This document shows positions 33,113 through 43,381 of a stretch of DNA of 64,000 bases, in pieces. Under the pieces are notes generated by a model. It saw only the letters and a program-made list of their open reading frames with translations. It was not told the origin of the DNA and ran no database searches. The position numbers were made by a program, and so were the translations under genes. The stretch is from contig NZ_JANZXB010000005.1 of the NCBI RefSeq assembly GCF_025371035.1, forward strand, positions 62,001-126,000, in the 5' to 3' direction. This DNA comes from Sphingomonas sp. LC-1 (lineage in GTDB: Bacteria > Pseudomonadota > Alphaproteobacteria > Sphingomonadales > Sphingomonadaceae). The first letter of the stretch is position 1, and each line of letters begins with the position of its first letter.

Positions 33113-34624
33113 TCAAAAGAAGCCGAGCTTCTTGGCCGAATAACTGACCAGCAGATTCTTGGTCTGCTGATAATGGTCGAGCATCATGCGATGCGTCTCC
33201 CGCCCAATACCGGAACGCTTATAGCCACCGAACGCCGCATGAGCAGGATAGGTGTGGTAGCAGTTGGTCCACACCCGCCCTGCCTGGATGGCGCGGCCCA
33301 TGCGATAGGCGCGGGTGCCGTCGCGGGTCCACACGCCCGCACCCAAGCCATAGAGCGTGTCGTTGGCGATGCGCAGCGCCTCTTCATCGTCCTTGAAGGT
33401 CGCGACCGACACGACGGGGCCGAAAATTTCCTCTTGGAACACCCGCATCCTATTGTTGCCGCTGAGAACGGTCGGCCTGACATAATAGCCTTCCAGCCCC
33501 GCCGGCCGGTTTCGCTCCCCGCCGGTCAGCACCGTGGCGCCCTCGTCGCGGCCGATGTCGAGATAGCCGAGGATCTTGTCCATCTGCTCCTGCGAGGCCT
33601 GTGCGCCGACCATGGTGGCGGGGTCGAGCGGATCGCCCTGGATCATCGCCTCGACCCGCGCGACCGCCTTTTCCATGAAGCGGTCATAGATGGATTCGTG
33701 GACCAGCGCGCGGCTGGGGCAGGTGCAGACCTCGCCCTGATTAAGCGCAAACATGGCGAAGCCCTCAATCGCCTTGTCGAGATAATCATCGTCGGCCGCC
33801 GCGACATCCGCAAAGAAGATGTTGGGGCTCTTGCCGCCCAGTTCCAGCGTCACCGGGATCAGGTTTTCGGAAGCATAGGACATGATGAGCTGCCCGGTCG
33901 TCGTCTCGCCGGTAAAGGCGATCTTGGCGATGCGCGGGTTCTGCGCGAGCGGCTTGCCCGCCTCCACGCCATAGCCGTTGACGATGTTGAGCACACCTTC
34001 GGGAAGCAGGTCGGCGATCAGCTCGGCCAGCACCATGATCGAGGCGGGGGTCTGCTCGGCGGGTTTCAGCACCACGCAATTGCCCGCCGCCAAGGCCGGC
34101 GCGAGTTTCCAGCAGGCCATCAGCAGCGGGAAGTTCCACGGGATGATCTGCCCCACTACGCCCAGCGGCTCGTGGAAATGATAGGCGACAGTGTCGTGGT
34201 CGATCTCCGAAATCCCGCCCTCCTGCGCGCGGATGCAGCCTGCGAAGTAGCGAAAATGATCGATCGCGAGCGGGAGATCGGCGGCGGTCGTCTCGCGGAT
34301 TGGCTTGCCATTGTCCCAGGTCTCCGCAGTGGCGAGCAGAGCGAGATTTTCCTCCATACGGTCGGCGATGCGATGAAGGATCAATGCGCGTTCGGCGACA
34401 CTGGTGCGGCCCCATCCGTCCTTGGCCTTGTGCGCGGCGTCGAGCGCCAGTTCGATGTCGGCGGCCTGGCTGCGCGCGATCTGACAGATGAGCTGACCGT
34501 CGATCGGCGATCGATTGTCGAACCAGCGCCCGTCGACTGGATCGACCCAGCGCCCTCCGATGAAATTGGCGTAGCGCTGCTTGAACGGCGCGGTGCGCGC
34601 CTTGATAGCTTCCTGGATCGTCAT
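33113..34624 (-). CDS. aldB: NAD(P)-dependent acetaldehyde dehydrogenase, AldB/ExaC type
   Basis: 503 residues. The start is the ATG of [10 protein letters not shown]; the reading frame is open further upstream but reaches into the promoter. Catalytic residues are E261 (ELGGKSPN) and C300 (GEVCTCPSR). PWNFPLLMA marks the cofactor fold. The region [12 protein letters not shown], then [17 protein letters not shown], is diagnostic of the AldB/ExaC/AcoD subgroup, which oxidises acetaldehyde to acetate. It is divergent from an AcoR-like regulator, with a palindrome in the 182-bp gap. Confidence 0.9.
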   Translation of the reverse strand: MTIQEAIKARTAPFKQRYANFIGGRWVDPVDGRWFDNRSPIDGQLICQIARSQAADIELALDAAHKAKDGWGRTSVAERALILHRIADRMEENLALLATAETWDNGKPIRETTAADLPLAIDHFRYFAGCIRAQEGGISEIDHDTVAYHFHEPLGVVGQIIPWNFPLLMACWKLAPALAAGNCVVLKPAEQTPASIMVLAELIADLLPEGVLNIVNGYGVEAGKPLAQNPRIAKIAFTGETTTGQLIMSYASENLIPVTLELGGKSPNIFFADVAAADDDYLDKAIEGFAMFALNQGEVCTCPSRALVHESIYDRFMEKAVARVEAMIQGDPLDPATMVGAQASQEQMDKILGYLDIGRDEGATVLTGGERNRPAGLEGYYVRPTVLSGNNRMRVFQEEIFGPVVSVATFKDDEEALRIANDTLYGLGAGVWTRDGTRAYRMGRAIQAGRVWTNCYHTYPAHAAFGGYKRSGIGRETHRMMLDHYQQTKNLLVSYSAKKLGFF

Positions 34625-34742
34625 GCAACCTCTCCTTGGTCTGTTATAATACCAAGCTCTGCCTGCACGCCGTTCGGGGCAAGCCGATCCGCGCCGAAGC
34701 GGCGGCATGGCGGTGGACTTTCGGCGCATGAAGCGTAGCATG

Positions 34743-34789
34743 TGTCGCACGGCGCGACGCGAAACGCGGCGGTGTCGCAACTTGCGACA
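34743..34789. promoter_or_regulatory. TGTCGCAA palindrome and imperfect second copy between aldB and its regulator
   Basis: 34773-34789 reads TGTCGCAACTTGCGACA, a perfect dyad with 8-bp arms around one base. A related imperfect site starts 30 bases earlier (34743-34759: TGTCGCACGGCGCGACG). Tandem dyads are typical for Fis-type HTH activators of the AcoR class. The perfect one ends 17 bp before the regulator start. Confidence 0.6.
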
Positions 34790-34806
34790 ATGGAGAGGAT
34801 GCGGCG

Positions 34807-35847
34807 ATGGACGGCGCCGGGATAGAGCAAGGACGTCGAGCCTATTTCGACGAGGGGCTTCTGCCCCTGGAAAGCGTGCGCCAGCCGGTCCTGCGCTCGT
34901 GGCTGCGCTGTACGGACATGGGCCTGCGGCAGGGGCGGCGGCAGGATGACGGACCGCTGAGCGAGGGCGAACTCAATGCCCTGCGCCAGCGACGCGAGCG
35001 GCTGCGCCGATTATGCCGCCCGGAACTCGAGATGCTGGCAGGGGAGGCGCGCGACACCAGTAGCGTCGTGATCCTGGCCGATGCGGATGGCATGATCCTG
35101 GATACGATCGGCGATACGGGCTTCCTTTCGCGAGCGGCCCAGGTCGCCTTGCGTCCCGGCGTGTCGTGGACCGAGGCGAGCACCGGCACCAACGCGATCG
35201 GTACGGCCATAGCCGAGCGTCGCCCGATCGCCGTGCACGGCGCGGAGCATTTCTTCGCCGAACATGCGGTGCTCAGCTGTGCGGCAACGCCAATCCTCGA
35301 TCCGCGCGGCGCGATCGTCGGCGCACTCGACATTTCGGGGCCTTCCGCCAGCGGCCATGGCCATGCGCTGGGGCTGATCCGGCTGGCGGTCGACCAGATC
35401 GAGCACCGCCTGTTCCGCTCCGGCTTTGCGGATTGCCGCGTGCTTCGGATGCACGACGATGCAGCGATGCTGGGCACGGCGCGCGAGGGGATTTTGGTGT
35501 TCCGCGACGATCGGCTGGTCGCCGCCAATCGCCGGGGATTGTCGCTGGTCGGTAGAAGCTGGGAAGCGCTCGATGAGACACCGCTCAGCGATCTGGTGGA
35601 TGTGCGCGGGCAGGCGGGGCGCGGACCTCTGCGCCTGACCAATGGAGCGACGCTGATCGGGGGGTGGGACAGCGAAGCACGGGGTGGCGGGGCGGAGCTG
35701 ACGATGACGGCGCGCCCGCTCGCCGATGAGCGCGCCGAGGCGATAGAAGCCGCGCTGGCGGCGCATGGCGGCAATGTCTCGGCGGCGGCGCGGCAATTGG
35801 GAGTTCATCGCAGCACGATCCATCGCCATCTCGCTCGCCATCGCTGA
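34807..35847 (+). CDS. AcoR-like regulator with GAF and Fis-type HTH but no AAA+ domain
   Basis: 346 residues. The N-terminal part ([16 protein letters not shown]) and GAF domain (about 60-195; [16 protein letters not shown], then [15 protein letters not shown]) are those of AcoR-type sigma-54 activators. The C-terminus has a Fis-type HTH (about 302-345; [21 protein letters not shown]). The central AAA+ ATPase, including the GAFTGA loop, is absent and replaced by a PAS-like or linker stretch (about 215-295). It cannot open sigma-54 promoters by ATP hydrolysis. It probably acts as a direct repressor or sigma-70 activator of the divergent aldB operon. Confidence 0.85.
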   Translation: MDGAGIEQGRRAYFDEGLLPLESVRQPVLRSWLRCTDMGLRQGRRQDDGPLSEGELNALRQRRERLRRLCRPELEMLAGEARDTSSVVILADADGMILDTIGDTGFLSRAAQVALRPGVSWTEASTGTNAIGTAIAERRPIAVHGAEHFFAEHAVLSCAATPILDPRGAIVGALDISGPSASGHGHALGLIRLAVDQIEHRLFRSGFADCRVLRMHDDAAMLGTAREGILVFRDDRLVAANRRGLSLVGRSWEALDETPLSDLVDVRGQAGRGPLRLTNGATLIGGWDSEARGGGAELTMTARPLADERAEAIEAALAAHGGNVSAAARQLGVHRSTIHRHLARHR

Positions 35848-36068
35848 TCCCGCGCGCGGGAGGGGGGATGACCGCCGGATCGCCCCCGACGGTTCGATAA
35901 TAATCGCCTTCGGGAAAGTCCTTGCGGTTGCGCCCGCCGGGTATCAGTCGGCCGACGCCGGGCGCCAAGCGACGTAGGCGATCAGCGTCAGCCCTGTGAC
36001 CCTCTCACTTCCGCATCCGCCTTGCGTTTCAATCGTCACCCATAGCCATGCACGTATCCCTACACAGT

Positions 36069-38495
36069 CTAATCATGGCGCAGCGCCGAGGCGGGAGCCG
36101 CGCGGCTGGCGCGCCACGCCTGACCGAGGACGGTTAACACTGCGATGACGAGCGCCAGCACGGAAGCTCCCACGAAATAGAGCGGGGACAGGGCGATACG
36201 GTCGTCAAAACCGGCCAGCCAGGTGCGCATCGCAAAGAAGGCCAAGGGCCATGCGATGGCATTCGCGATCAGAACCGGGCGCAGGAACTGTCCGACGAGC
36301 AGTTTGACGATGTCTGACGTGGACGCCCCCAGCGTCTTCCTGATGCCGATCTCCTTGACCCGGCGCTGCGTGTTGAAGGAGGCGAGGCCCCAAAGACCGA
36401 TGCAACCGATCAGCACCGCCAACCCTGCGCCGATGCCGAAGAGCCGGGTCGCCCGGTCATCCTCTTCATAAAAAGTCTGGAGCAACTGCTCCCCCGTATC
36501 CGCGCGAAACGGCGCTTCGGGCGCAATCCTGACCCAGGCGGCGCGCACCGCGTCCCTTATGCGCCGAGGATCGCCGGTGAAGCGCATCGTCGCCACGGGA
36601 TAACTTACGATGCCGTGGGTGTAGGTGTAGTAGACCGGGGTTGCGGGTATGTGCGGCGAGAAGAAGCGCAGATCGTCGATCACGCCGACAATCGTCATCG
36701 GCCGGGGTTGGACGATGGTCTTGCCGATCGCCTCTTCCGGCGAATAAAAGCCGAGGGCCGAAACCGCCTTGCGCGATATGACGATGTTGACCGCCACGTC
36801 CTTTTCGGCATTCTTTCTATCGTCCAGGCGATGGGCGTCGTCGAGAAGGCGACCAGCAATGGCCTTCGCACCGAACAGGCGGAAGAAGTCCGACCCTATG
36901 CGGATGCCCCGAGCGGCTGGCCCGGGGCCCGGCCGACCGGACAGAAGGAGATTGTCGGAATTGTTATTCCCGACATCGCCCACACCAGTATCGGATGTCG
37001 TCACCATCGACACGCCCGGCACCGCCCGGAAGGCGTCGATCAGAGCGAGATGCTTGGCCGAATCGACATAACCCAGCCATGGGGCCACTAGCAGCCCTTC
37101 GCGCCGAAACCCCAGATCGGCCTGACGGACATGGCGCGTCTGCGCGACGAGGACGGCCGTGCCGATCAGAAAAGCGATCACCAATGCGAACTGAGCCACG
37201 ACCAGCGCTTCGCGTACCCTGGCCCCTGCTCGCCCACCACCCGGCGCACGCGCAGAGGCAAGCACCGCCGCGACCGGAAAGCGGGACAACAATACGGCCG
37301 GATAAGAGCCAGCAAGAATGCCGACGCCGATCGAAAGCAGCAACAGCACCGGCACAACGACAGCATAGGGCATCGTCAGGGACAGGCCGCCGGCCGCATT
37401 GACCAAAGGCAGTCCGACCTCCGCCAGCATCAGCCCAAGCAGCGCCGCCACTGCCACGGCCAACACCGCTTCGCTCAGGAACTGGCGGACCAGCGTGGCA
37501 CGGTCGGCGCCCAGAACCTTGCGCATGGCGACTTCGCGGGCCCGAAGCCCGGCCCGAGCACTTGCGAGGTTCACGTAATTGACGACCGCAATCAGCAGGG
37601 TCAGCACGCCGACCAATCCCAGCGTGACGATGGTCAGCTTGCGGCTCGCGCTTTCCTGACCGGCCGGTTGGAGATGCGCCTTGGTCAAGGCAAGGAGCGG
37701 CAGGCCGATGCGCGTCGCCACGTCTTCTCCCAAGTCCCGTGCGCCATGCCGGGCGACGAAGCCGGGTATTTTCTGTTGGAATGCCTCGGCAGCGGCTTCG
37801 TCAGGAAAGCGGAGATAGGTCTTGAGGGAAGTGCTGCCCCAATGATCCCACCAATCGCCCAGGTCGCTGGTGGGCAGCCGAGCCAGAATGGTGAACCGGA
37901 AGTCGGTCGTCTTGGGCAAATCCCTGAACACGCCCGTGACCCGGTGCGGCGCGGTCTTGTCGAGTGCCAGCGTCATCGTCTCGCCGATCGGATTGGCATA
38001 ACCGAAATATTTCCGCGCCGCGGACTGGCTGATGATCACGCTTGTCGGGTCTGCCAGCGCGCTTGCCTTGTCGCCCGCGACCCATGGCAGGTCGAACACC
38101 TGCAGGAAGCTTGCATCGACTTGCGCTATGTCATCGAATGTCGCGATGCCGTTGCGGACTATGCTGCCCCCGTCCTTGCCGTCCATATTAGCGCCGCCCA
38201 TGATGCGGGTGCCGACCAGGTCGGGAAAGTCCTGCCGCAATTCGTCGAGCAACCCTCCCATGGTAAACGGATAGGTTCCGGCGAACGGACCATCGGCGCG
38301 TTTCTAGTCGGTCTGGACGAGATATATCCCGTCATGGTGCGGCAGCCACTTTTCGAAGCTGGTCTCGAAGCGGACATAGAGGGCGAGGACGAAAAACACC
38401 GCGATCCCGACGGCAAGCCCCCCGATGTTGAGCGCAGCAAAGAGCTTGTGGCGTGTCAGGGACCGATAGAAGGCGGTGAAGGCGAAGCTGTTCAT
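36069..38495 (-). pseudogene. FtsX/MacB-type permease gene interrupted by an in-frame TAG
   Basis: Read through one stop, the gene encodes 808 residues. An AGGAG site precedes the ATG, followed by MNSFAFTAFYRSLTR and a first membrane helix (about 20-42). Codon 64 is TAG (38304-38306); beyond it the same frame continues without further damage (KRADGPFAGTYPF, then the periplasmic MacB_PCD domain and FtsX helices at about 280-400 and 680-805). Such proteins are permeases of ABC systems that export lipoproteins or peptides, and need an ATPase partner; none lies here. A single base change, for example from TGG or CAG, explains the stop. Sequencing error or suppression cannot be excluded. Confidence 0.8.
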
Positions 38496-38929
38496 GCGCG
38501 GGCTCCTGACGGGACGCGCAGCGGTATGCGCGAGGGGGGCGACTTCTGTCTCATTGCGACAAATGTCACCGCCCACTCGAAAAAAGGCTAACATGTTATG
38601 AGAGAGCGTTTTTCTGGCGGGTCACCAGAGACTGGTGTGACGGCCTTGGACACTCCGTTCAAAACCGGACGATTTTTGATGGCGTCAAGTCGATAAGCCG
38701 ATGTCTGCGGGAATCGACCCCGGATACACGGGTTATGATTGGATGCTGGGATGTGCTCGTCGTCGGCGGTTATTGCGCCCGAGGTTCACAAATGGCGGGC
38801 CGGATACGGATCGTTGCCCCAGTCAAATACGCATTGAGCTTCGTGGGCGAACGCCTTTCGCGTTCATGGCTCAATCGATGGATCGATCGGACCCCATCGT
38901 CGACGACAGGGCCCGATCGACAGGCATTG
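38496..38929. other. 434-bp gap between the permease gene and the TonB receptor
   Basis: No gene is supported. On the permease side there is an AT-rich patch with a perfect palindrome TAACATGTTA (38590-38599), about 95 bp before the permease start. On the receptor side a small hairpin GAACGC-CTTTC-GCGTTC (38849-38865) lies downstream of the receptor stop without a T tract. Short open frames in the middle have no recognisable product. Confidence 0.4.
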
Positions 38930-41900
38930 TTACATCTTCACCCGCGCCCCGACGAACATGAAGCGGCCCACGGCCGTCGTCGGTTGGATGGTCTGACCAT
39001 AGTCGGGCAACTGATCGAACAGATTGCTGACACCGCCATAGAATTGGAACCGATCGGTCGCATCGACGCTGGCATAGATGTTATGCTGCCAGCGCGGCTT
39101 GATGTAGTAATACTCCGCCGCCACGAAGTCGGGGTTGCTTCCCGAGGTTTCGCGGGTGTAGCGCAGGGTCTTGTCGAACCACTGTAGCCCATAGTTGAGG
39201 GTCACTGCACCCTTGGTCCAGGAAAGATTCGACGTTACCTGATATTTCGGCGCGACCGAGAAGATCGTTCCGCGATAATCGGTCACAGGGGCGCCCGGCA
39301 CGCCAATGAACAACAGCTTGTCGAGATAGTTGCCATTCACCTGCAGGTTGAACAGACCCAGATTGGCAGTCGGCAGACGCCAGTTCAGGTTGAAGTCCAG
39401 GCCCGCCGTCTGGAACGACGCGACGTTCTGGGGCGCGACGCTGAAGCCGGTGACATTGCCCGCCTGCGCAACACCGCTGCCGGGACCATTTTGGCGCGTG
39501 ATCGCGCCGCAGAACTGGTTGTTCAGCGTCGGGGAGTCGACGCAGAGCTGGGCCAGCTGGATCGGCGTGACCGTATTGATCGCGTTCTTCAGGCGGATGT
39601 CATACCAGTCGGCCGACAGAGTCAGGCCTGGCAGGAAGCGCGGCGACAGAACGACGCCTGCCGTCCAGGTATTGGCCTCTTCCTCGCGAAGCAACGGGTT
39701 GCCGCCCGCCGTGCCGGAAATGTTGAACGACCGATTATCATTATAGGTCGCCGGGTCCGCGCCCAGGCCCTGCAGCAGCGTGCGGCAATTTGCGGCGCGA
39801 TACTGGGTGCCGTTGCCGGTATTGGCCGGGATGCAGGGATCCTCGGTGAAGAAGGCGAAGGTTTGCGACCGGCCGCCGAACAGCTCGCTGATATTGGGCG
39901 CGCGGATGGCGACCGAGTAGGTCCCGCGGAACGTGATGTCGCGGATCGGCGCATACATGCCGTCGACCTTCCACGTCGTGGCGCGGCCGATCGTCGAGTA
40001 ATCCGACACGCGGATGGCTGCGCCCAGTTCCAGGTCATGCGCGAAGCGCATGTTCTTGGCGATCGGGGCGTTCAGTTCGGCAAAGACTTCCTTGACGTCG
40101 AACGATCCGCGCGTCACGCTGAGTGCATTGGTGAAGGTCAGGCCCTGCTGCTCGATGGGATCGGGCGTGAAGCTGCTGATCTCCTTGCGGTATTCGGCGC
40201 CGAAAGCATAGGCCAGCGGGCCGCCGGGCAAGGTGAAGAACTTTTCGAAATCGCCGCTGACCGAGGCCGAAACGACATGCTGCTCGATGCGCGAACGGTC
40301 CGTGGTCGGCGCCAGGATGAAGGCGATGCCCGACGGATCGGACAATCCTTCGCCCAGAATGTTGATCGGACGGCACTGACCCGGCTGGAACGTCGTCCGC
40401 GGCAAAACGGTGCGCCCGCTCGAATAGGGCTGGTTCGGCGTCCAGTTCGGATCCAGGTTGGCGCGGCAGGTGATCTGTCCGGTGGCAGGATCACGCACAG
40501 CGTCGAGCGCCGCGAAGAAGCGGTCCGAATAGATGTCGTTCGTGTATTGGCTACGCACATCGGTACGCCCGAAGACATAAGACACTTCGTAATGCGTCTT
40601 GTCTTCCAGATCGCCGCGCAGGCCGATCACCGTGCGATAGGTGTCGCGCTTGATGTTCTCGCCGCGCTGGCCATTGCCGTTCATGCCCAGATCGAAATTG
40701 TCGCGGCTGACCAGCACCCCGCCGATGGACGGGTCGATTGCCGACCGGATATTGGCGGGGAGGTAGGGGTTATCGCCCTCGATCAGGATGTTATAGTCGA
40801 AAGTCGGTTGTGCCAGCGAGAAGGACTTGGTGGTCGCATACTTCGCCTCACCGAACAGGGTGACGGTGTCGCTGATGTCGTAATGGCCCAGGAAATTGGC
40901 GAGATGCCGTTCGATCCGCGGCTGCAAATCGTTCAGATAGCGCGCGACCGGCGTGCTCGATCCGCCGACCGAATAGCCGCCGGGATAGGCGACGCCATTG
41001 TCATAGACCGCACCGGTGCCGGTGAAATCGGGCACGCCGTCGCCGTCCACGTCAACGGCGCCGTCAGGCGAACTGCCATAATAGCGGGCATCGGTGATCG
41101 GCACGCGCGCGGGCACCGTGCCATTGGTGTTCCGGACGAAGACGGGGAAATTAGACTGACCGAACTGGGTACGCTGCTTGGCCTGCAAGCGGTCGTCCAT
41201 AGAATATTGATAAGCGAGCGCGACATTGCCGCGACCGTCCGAAAAATTCCGCCCGGCCGTGACTGCGATCAGACGCTGTCCCGCATCGCCCCGATCGGAA
41301 ATCCCGGCCTGACCGCGAACGGTCAGCCCCTGGAAATTCTGCTTCAGACGGAAATTGACCACGCCCGAGACACCGTCTGCGCCGTAGATCGCCGAGGCGC
41401 CACCGGTCAGGATGTCGACGCCCTCGATCAGGTCGGTCGGAATCGTGTTGATGTCGACCGACTGTTCGCCGGGAATGCCCGAGACGTGCCGACGTCCATC
41501 GACCAGGGTCAGGGTGCGCTGACGCCCCAAATTGCGCAAGTCGAGTGTGTTCAGGCCGGTTTCACCGATGCCCGCACGATCACCCGAGTTGTTGGACGAA
41601 CCGGCCGAGCCCACCAGCGCAGGGTAAGCGCGGAGGAAGTCCGTGGCGTTCGTCGTGCCCTGGGCCTCGAACGTTTTGGCGTCGAGCGTCACGATCGGAC
41701 TGGGCGTCGAGAAATCCTGGCGGCGAATACGCGAGCCGGTGACGACGACATCGCCGGTCTGCCCCGCATTGCTGCTGTCCTCTACCGCGCCAGGCTGTGC
41801 GTCCTGGCCCGGCAGGTTGCTGTCGCCCTGCGTCGTTGCAGGCGCCGTTTCCTGCGCCTGAGCCGCACCGGAAAGGCCGGAAACCGCAATAGCCAATGCG

Positions 41901-41932
41901 GCCGCGCCATGGGCGAATGCCATCCGCTTCAT
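38930..41932 (-). CDS. TonB-dependent receptor, 1000 residues
   Basis: Signal peptide MKRMAFAHGAAALAIAVSG, cleavage near AQAQ. A disordered Gln/Pro-rich stretch precedes the plug, which begins with DVVVTGSRIRRQDFSTPSP and continues with LDLRNLGRQRTLTLVDGRRH and GGASAIYGADGVSGVVNF. The long beta-barrel ends in GRFMFVGARVKM. Size and the SRIRRQDFSTPSPI start match the Oar/CirA-like class common in sphingomonads, which import large ligands. The ligand is unknown: there are no enzyme genes next to it. The 230 bp upstream is AT-rich and probably holds its promoter. Confidence 0.9.
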   Translation of the reverse strand: MKRMAFAHGAAALAIAVSGLSGAAQAQETAPATTQGDSNLPGQDAQPGAVEDSSNAGQTGDVVVTGSRIRRQDFSTPSPIVTLDAKTFEAQGTTNATDFLRAYPALVGSAGSSNNSGDRAGIGETGLNTLDLRNLGRQRTLTLVDGRRHVSGIPGEQSVDINTIPTDLIEGVDILTGGASAIYGADGVSGVVNFRLKQNFQGLTVRGQAGISDRGDAGQRLIAVTAGRNFSDGRGNVALAYQYSMDDRLQAKQRTQFGQSNFPVFVRNTNGTVPARVPITDARYYGSSPDGAVDVDGDGVPDFTGTGAVYDNGVAYPGGYSVGGSSTPVARYLNDLQPRIERHLANFLGHYDISDTVTLFGEAKYATTKSFSLAQPTFDYNILIEGDNPYLPANIRSAIDPSIGGVLVSRDNFDLGMNGNGQRGENIKRDTYRTVIGLRGDLEDKTHYEVSYVFGRTDVRSQYTNDIYSDRFFAALDAVRDPATGQITCRANLDPNWTPNQPYSSGRTVLPRTTFQPGQCRPINILGEGLSDPSGIAFILAPTTDRSRIEQHVVSASVSGDFEKFFTLPGGPLAYAFGAEYRKEISSFTPDPIEQQGLTFTNALSVTRGSFDVKEVFAELNAPIAKNMRFAHDLELGAAIRVSDYSTIGRATTWKVDGMYAPIRDITFRGTYSVAIRAPNISELFGGRSQTFAFFTEDPCIPANTGNGTQYRAANCRTLLQGLGADPATYNDNRSFNISGTAGGNPLLREEEANTWTAGVVLSPRFLPGLTLSADWYDIRLKNAINTVTPIQLAQLCVDSPTLNNQFCGAITRQNGPGSGVAQAGNVTGFSVAPQNVASFQTAGLDFNLNWRLPTANLGLFNLQVNGNYLDKLLFIGVPGAPVTDYRGTIFSVAPKYQVTSNLSWTKGAVTLNYGLQWFDKTLRYTRETSGSNPDFVAAEYYYIKPRWQHNIYASVDATDRFQFYGGVSNLFDQLPDYGQTIQPTTAVGRFMFVGARVKM

Positions 41933-42162
41933 AAGAACTCCCTGTGGGTTTTGGTTTATGTTTGACCAAAACGCGCATGGAGCCGCGATGACAACCGCGT
42001 CATCGACAGGTGGGTTAAAATGGTGATGCAGAGTGTCTTTTCGGTAACGCTTTATTACGGCTATGTCACTCGAAAATAACCTACATTAGGTCCGATTTGA
42101 GGCTTTTAGATGAGTTAAAGGCATTTGATCGCCGATCAACGCGCCGACACCCTTTGCGGATC

Positions 42163-42747
42163 TCATGGCTGGGTTGGCGGTGTAGTCGATTGTGGCATTC
42201 CGGCCCGCCGCATTTCGGCAATCTCGGCGGCGGTCTTGAAATCCAACATTTCGATTTGGAAGATCAGGTCGGAGTTGGCTGGAATGGGTCCAGAGGCCTG
42301 TGCGCCATAACCCAGTGCAGAGGGAACGCAGAGGCGTACCACGCCGCCGCGACCTATCAGCTGCAACCCTTCCGAAAAGCCGGGGATGACGCCGCCGACC
42401 GGCATGGGGGACTGCATGGATTGGTCGAAGACTGTTCCCGTCGCGCTAAGATAGCCGATATAATTGACGAGCACCGTGTCGTCTGCCGAGGGCTTGGGGC
42501 CGTTCGCTGGCCGCAAGATGGAATAGCCCAGGCCGGAAGGGGTCCGCGATGCGCACAGCCTTTGTCCGGCGGGAACGATTGGCGTCAACGGCAGCGGAAT
42601 GATCGTGTCATTCGGCGCGACCGGCTTGAGGGCTGCGGAACGCGGCCCGTTATCCGACCGTGTCGTAGCATGGGCCGGGCAAAGTGCGAGCAAAGGCACG
42701 GACATGGAAAGGACAAGGCGGCTCAGGGCGCGGGGGTATGATCTCAT
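42163..42747 (-). CDS. FKBP-type peptidyl-prolyl isomerase, exported
   Basis: 194 residues. A signal peptide (LSRLVLSMSVPLLALCPAHA) is followed by a linker and an FKBP domain (about 72-172). Landmarks are VLVNYIGYLSATGTVFDQS, PVGGVIPGFSEGLQLIGRGG, VRLCVPSALGYGAQ, PIPANSDLIFQIEMLDF. The active-site pattern is mostly kept. It should act in the periplasm on protein folding. A C-terminal Pro/Thr tail follows. It lies alone, convergent or unrelated to the neighbours. Confidence 0.9.
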   Translation of the reverse strand: MRSYPRALSRLVLSMSVPLLALCPAHATTRSDNGPRSAALKPVAPNDTIIPLPLTPIVPAGQRLCASRTPSGLGYSILRPANGPKPSADDTVLVNYIGYLSATGTVFDQSMQSPMPVGGVIPGFSEGLQLIGRGGVVRLCVPSALGYGAQASGPIPANSDLIFQIEMLDFKTAAEIAEMRRAGMPQSTTPPTQP

Positions 42748-42791
42748 GATCCCCGCCGTAATCGGCCCCCGCCGAACAGATCAAGGGGCGG

Positions 42792-43256
42792 TCATTGGTG
42801 GTTTCGAATGATTTTCATCAAAGCAGCATCCAATGCCGACAGGAAGCGGGATCGATCCTCCTTTGCGAATGGCGGTGGCCCGCCGATCCGATCACCTCCG
42901 GCCCGCAGGTCGTTCATGATCGCCCGTACCGCAACGGCATTGCCGATCGAGCTGGTCGTGAACGGCTTGCCGTTCGGCGCGATCACCGCTGCGCCTGCCT
43001 TGAGGCATCGATCGGCCAACAGGATGTCAGCCGTCACCACCACCGTCCCGCCATCCGCGTGGTCGGCGATCCAGTCGTCCGCGGCATCGAAACCGTCGCC
43101 GACGACCACGCGCGCGATCAGCGGATGGTCCGGAATGCGCAGGTGCGCGTTGCTGACCACCGTCACCGGCACCGCCAGCCGGTAAGCGACGCGATAAACC
43201 TCGTCCTTTACCGGGCAGGCGTCCGCATCGACCAAGATATGCGCTCTTTCCGTCAC
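42792..43256 (-). CDS. YaiI/UPF0178-family protein
   Basis: 154 residues from a GTG start (VTERAHILVDADACPVKDEVY); the frame is open to a TTG 12 codons earlier but the family length (about 150) favours GTG. The conserved DADACPVKDE, DHADGGTVVVTADILLADRCLKAG-type segment and C-terminal GDRIGGPPPFAKEDRSRFL are all present. The fold is PIN-like with conserved Asp residues; the biochemical role is not established. Confidence 0.85.
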   Translation of the reverse strand: MTERAHILVDADACPVKDEVYRVAYRLAVPVTVVSNAHLRIPDHPLIARVVVGDGFDAADDWIADHADGGTVVVTADILLADRCLKAGAAVIAPNGKPFTTSSIGNAVAVRAIMNDLRAGGDRIGGPPPFAKEDRSRFLSALDAALMKIIRNHQ

Positions 43257-43381
43257 GGGGGCGCCGTCGCATGAATGGCGGCACGGTGGCAACTCCGCGC
43301 TGAAACAGTCGAGGACGTTCAGTGCTGCCGCTACCGCCTGCCATCAGCCGCAATGGGCGATGCAGCCGATGGAAAGCACCG

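Noticed and set aside
37131-38591. 486-residue open frame on the plus strand across the interrupted permease gene
   Set aside because: The sequence is rich in Arg, Gln, His and Asp with no domain. The permease frame on the other strand has membrane helices and homology, even though it carries one stop.
38701-38961. Short open frames in the gap beside the first TonB receptor
   Set aside because: They run into the receptor gene on the other strand and have no similarity or ribosome site; the gap is better read as non-coding.
39491-41965. 824-residue open frame on the plus strand
   Set aside because: It lies opposite the TonB-dependent receptor, has no recognisable domain and a composition rich in Arg, Gly and Asp typical of antisense frames in high-GC DNA.
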